Shown piece by piece: positions 11,560 through 12,679 of a stretch of 12,679 nucleotides of DNA. How positions within the stretch are numbered: the stretch's first letter is position 1; the number at the start of each line of letters is the position of its first letter. The stretch lies in NCBI GenBank assembly GCA_031283785.1, contig JAITBC010000307.1, positions 1 to 12,679 on the forward strand, given 5' to 3'. A program made the position numbers and the translations under genes. Source of the DNA: Tannerella sp. (GTDB lineage Bacteria; Bacteroidota; Bacteroidia; Bacteroidales; Tannerellaceae). Under the pieces are notes generated by a model. The model did not search any database and was not told the origin of the DNA. It saw nothing but the letters and a program-made list of their open reading frames with translations.

Positions 11560-12492
11560 ATGAGAAAAAAAACGATTACAGGTATCCGCCGCGCATCGAT
11601 CTTCTCGCCCAATCACACGGGTAACGATGCGGCAATATTTGCAGGTACGGCAGATTATCTCCGCGAAAAGGGATATGAAGTGACCGTCTGCACGGAACAG
11701 TCTTTCCTCTCTATGCAGGAAAGGCCGGAGCGCGTATTTACCATGCTGCGAAACAGGCAGGCAATACGCCGGCTGCAACGGTGGGAAACGGAAGGATGCA
11801 AATCCGTCAATTCCGCATACGGAATAGAAAATGCCGGACGCGAACGTATGACGGAACTCTTCACAGCAAACAACATCCCGCAGCCCGACAGTATTATCGT
11901 CAACACCGACGACCGTGTCGTCCAGCTGCTCGAAGAGCGGAAATACCCGTCATGCTGGCTCAAACGTGGCGATTTCCACGCACTTCACCGTGAAGATGTC
12001 ACCTATGCACGACATCCCGCCGACGTGCAGGAGATGCTGTCGGAATACGCGCTTCGCGGCATAGAGAGAGTTGTCATAAACGAACACCTCGACGGCGACC
12101 TGGCAAAATTCTACGGCGTCGCAGGCTCATCCTTCTTCTACTGGTTTTATCCCTTTGAAAACAGCCACAGCAAATTCGGCCTCGAAAGGATCAACGGCGA
12201 AATACGCGGCATCCCCTTCAGGGAAGACGAACTCCGCTATATCTGCCTGAATGCGGCTAACGTGCTGAAACTCGTCGTCTACGGCGGTGACTGCATCATC
12301 TCGCCCGACGGCGGCATACGTATCATCGACTTCAACGACTGGCCGTCGTTCGCCCCATGCCGAAGAGAAGCAATACCGGCTATCGGCGACATGATAATAA
12401 AACATACCGGCGAAAGCCCGGACGAAAGCCCCACCGCCGACGACACGATCACAAAACATACCTCCCGCGGGAGGCGAGGGGCGTCAAAGTAA
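11560..12492 (+). CDS. ATP-grasp enzyme of unknown substrate
   Basis: This 310-aa cytoplasmic protein shows an ATP-grasp fold without other domains. The N-terminal preATP-grasp part includes S-P-N-H-T-G-N-D-A-A-I-F (16-27). S-V-N-S (82-85) and R-E-R-M-T-E-L-F (94-101) precede the ATP-binding region. W-L-K-R-G-D (133-138) supplies the ATP-contacting Lys135. R-V-V-I-N-E-H-L-D-G-D (170-180) is the adenine/hinge strand and loop. I-I-D-F-N-D-W-P-S-F (255-264) holds the metal-binding Asp257 and Asn259. This last motif is closer to inositol-phosphate-kinase-like and RimK-like ATP-grasp enzymes than to carboxylases. Products could be an amide or peptide-like ligation or a phosphorylated polyol. The C-terminus (about 283-310) is low-complexity and carries an internal repeat (see the repeat entry). 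Function is inferred only from the fold and its partner nucleotidyltransferase 4 nt upstream. Confidence 0.8.
   Translation: MRKKTITGIRRASIFSPNHTGNDAAIFAGTADYLREKGYEVTVCTEQSFLSMQERPERVFTMLRNRQAIRRLQRWETEGCKSVNSAYGIENAGRERMTELFTANNIPQPDSIIVNTDDRVVQLLEERKYPSCWLKRGDFHALHREDVTYARHPADVQEMLSEYALRGIERVVINEHLDGDLAKFYGVAGSSFFYWFYPFENSHSKFGLERINGEIRGIPFREDELRYICLNAANVLKLVVYGGDCIISPDGGIRIIDFNDWPSFAPCRREAIPAIGDMIIKHTGESPDESPTADDTITKHTSRGRRGASK
12388..12474. repeat. Imperfect repeat and palindrome in the ATP-grasp 3' end
   Basis: Two 21-bp copies at 12388-12408 and 12442-12462 match at 18 of 21 positions; both encode an (M/T)-I-x-K-H-T motif. Between them CGAAAGCCCGGA and CGAAAGCCCC repeat in tandem (12411-12431). 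CCTCCCGCGGGAGG (12461-12474) is a perfect 14-bp palindrome overlapping the second copy, with no T-tract after it. The tail therefore looks like a recent duplication rather than conserved protein sequence. Confidence 0.6.
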
Positions 12493-12566
12493 ATACGGTA
12501 TATTTTAGTGCTTTATGCGGCAGTTTACAGTTTGTTTTGTGTCGCAAAAATATTTCTTTAATTTTA

Positions 12567-12598
12567 TTTGCCTGATTTAGGAATGTTTCGTAATTTTG
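12567..12598 (+). promoter_or_regulatory. Bacteroidetes promoter reading off the right edge
   Basis: TTTG (12567-12570), a 20-nt spacer, then TAATTTTG (12591-12598) give full matches to both the -33 and the -7 elements. This is the clearest promoter in the window. Transcription would start near 12605. No start codon follows within the remaining 75 bases, so a leader of at least 75 nt is expected. Confidence 0.65.
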
Positions 12599-12604
12599 GC
12601 GTGT

Positions 12605-12679
12605 TTTTAAGTTCCTCTTCTCTGATAAAAGGAGGTCAGCATAAAATAATCGCTTGGGGTCCCCGGCGAAAAAGCCGCC
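12605..12679 (+). other. Structured 5' leader, cut by the window edge
   Basis: The leader contains GGAGGT (12631-12636) with no start codon at the proper distance. It then has CGCTTGGGGTCCCC (12651-12664) and a stem CGGC-GAAAAA-GCCG (12664-12677). TTGGGGTCC followed by a hairpin resembles the 5' half of a TPP (THI-box) riboswitch, but the diagnostic CTGAGA and ACCTGAT boxes would lie beyond the edge. The call is therefore only that this is a possible riboswitch. Confidence 0.3.

Noticed and set aside
12461..12474. CCTCCCGCGGGAGG as an intrinsic terminator of the ATP-grasp gene
   Set aside because: It lies within the coding sequence before the stop and no T-tract follows, so termination is not supported.
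1..12679. CRISPR array, tRNA, rRNA or phage genes
   Set aside because: No regularly spaced direct repeats, cloverleaf sequence, rRNA-like segment or phage structural gene was seen on either strand.

Overview
The window looks like a chromosomal segment of a Bacteroidota bacterium, most likely order Bacteroidales. Coding regions have moderate GC content, while spacers are very AT-rich. Several start regions carry the Bacteroidetes-type -7 element TAnnTTTG instead of sigma70 boxes. Gene content also fits: an IS30-type remnant, a LytS/LytTR pair with a four-helix sensor, a FucP-like permease and a short periplasm-exported beta-barrel protein. The genus cannot be fixed from this sequence.

Layout. 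(1) At 1-68 is the first 22 codons of a leftward FGGY sugar kinase. (2) 69-847 is an AT-rich, gene-poor spacer with a decayed 3' end of an IS30-family transposase and a 12-bp palindrome lying over a candidate leftward -7 element. (3) 848-6231 is a tight rightward five-gene operon: alanine dehydrogenase, class-III aminotransferase, APC amino-acid permease, an unrecognised 199-aa protein and a predicted outer-membrane beta-barrel. A 17-bp hairpin terminator follows at 6240-6280. (4) 6349-8140 holds a LytS-type histidine kinase overlapping a LytTR response regulator by 41 nt. (5) 8141-8501 is non-coding, with a perfect 28-bp palindrome and a second hairpin. (6) 8502-12492 holds a PfkB-type kinase, a convergent FucP-like MFS permease, and a divergent pair of a nucleotidyltransferase and an ATP-grasp enzyme. 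(7) 12493-12679 carries a good Bacteroidetes promoter and the start of an untranslated leader cut by the window edge.

How the genes may work together. In block 3 the permease could import an amino acid, the aminotransferase could move its amino group to pyruvate, and alanine dehydrogenase could recycle alanine to pyruvate, ammonium and NADH. The net result would be oxidative deamination. The last two genes could be accessory or outer-membrane partners. The adjacent two-component system may sense a related signal, but it has its own promoter and the link is only positional.

Block 6 reads as a possible activation pathway: import (MFS), phosphorylation (PfkB), NDP/CDP activation (nucleotidyltransferase) and ATP-dependent ligation or phosphorylation (ATP-grasp). 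The substrate is unknown; a sugar or a cyclitol such as inositol is a working guess. This is the part of the window most likely to hold an undescribed pathway.
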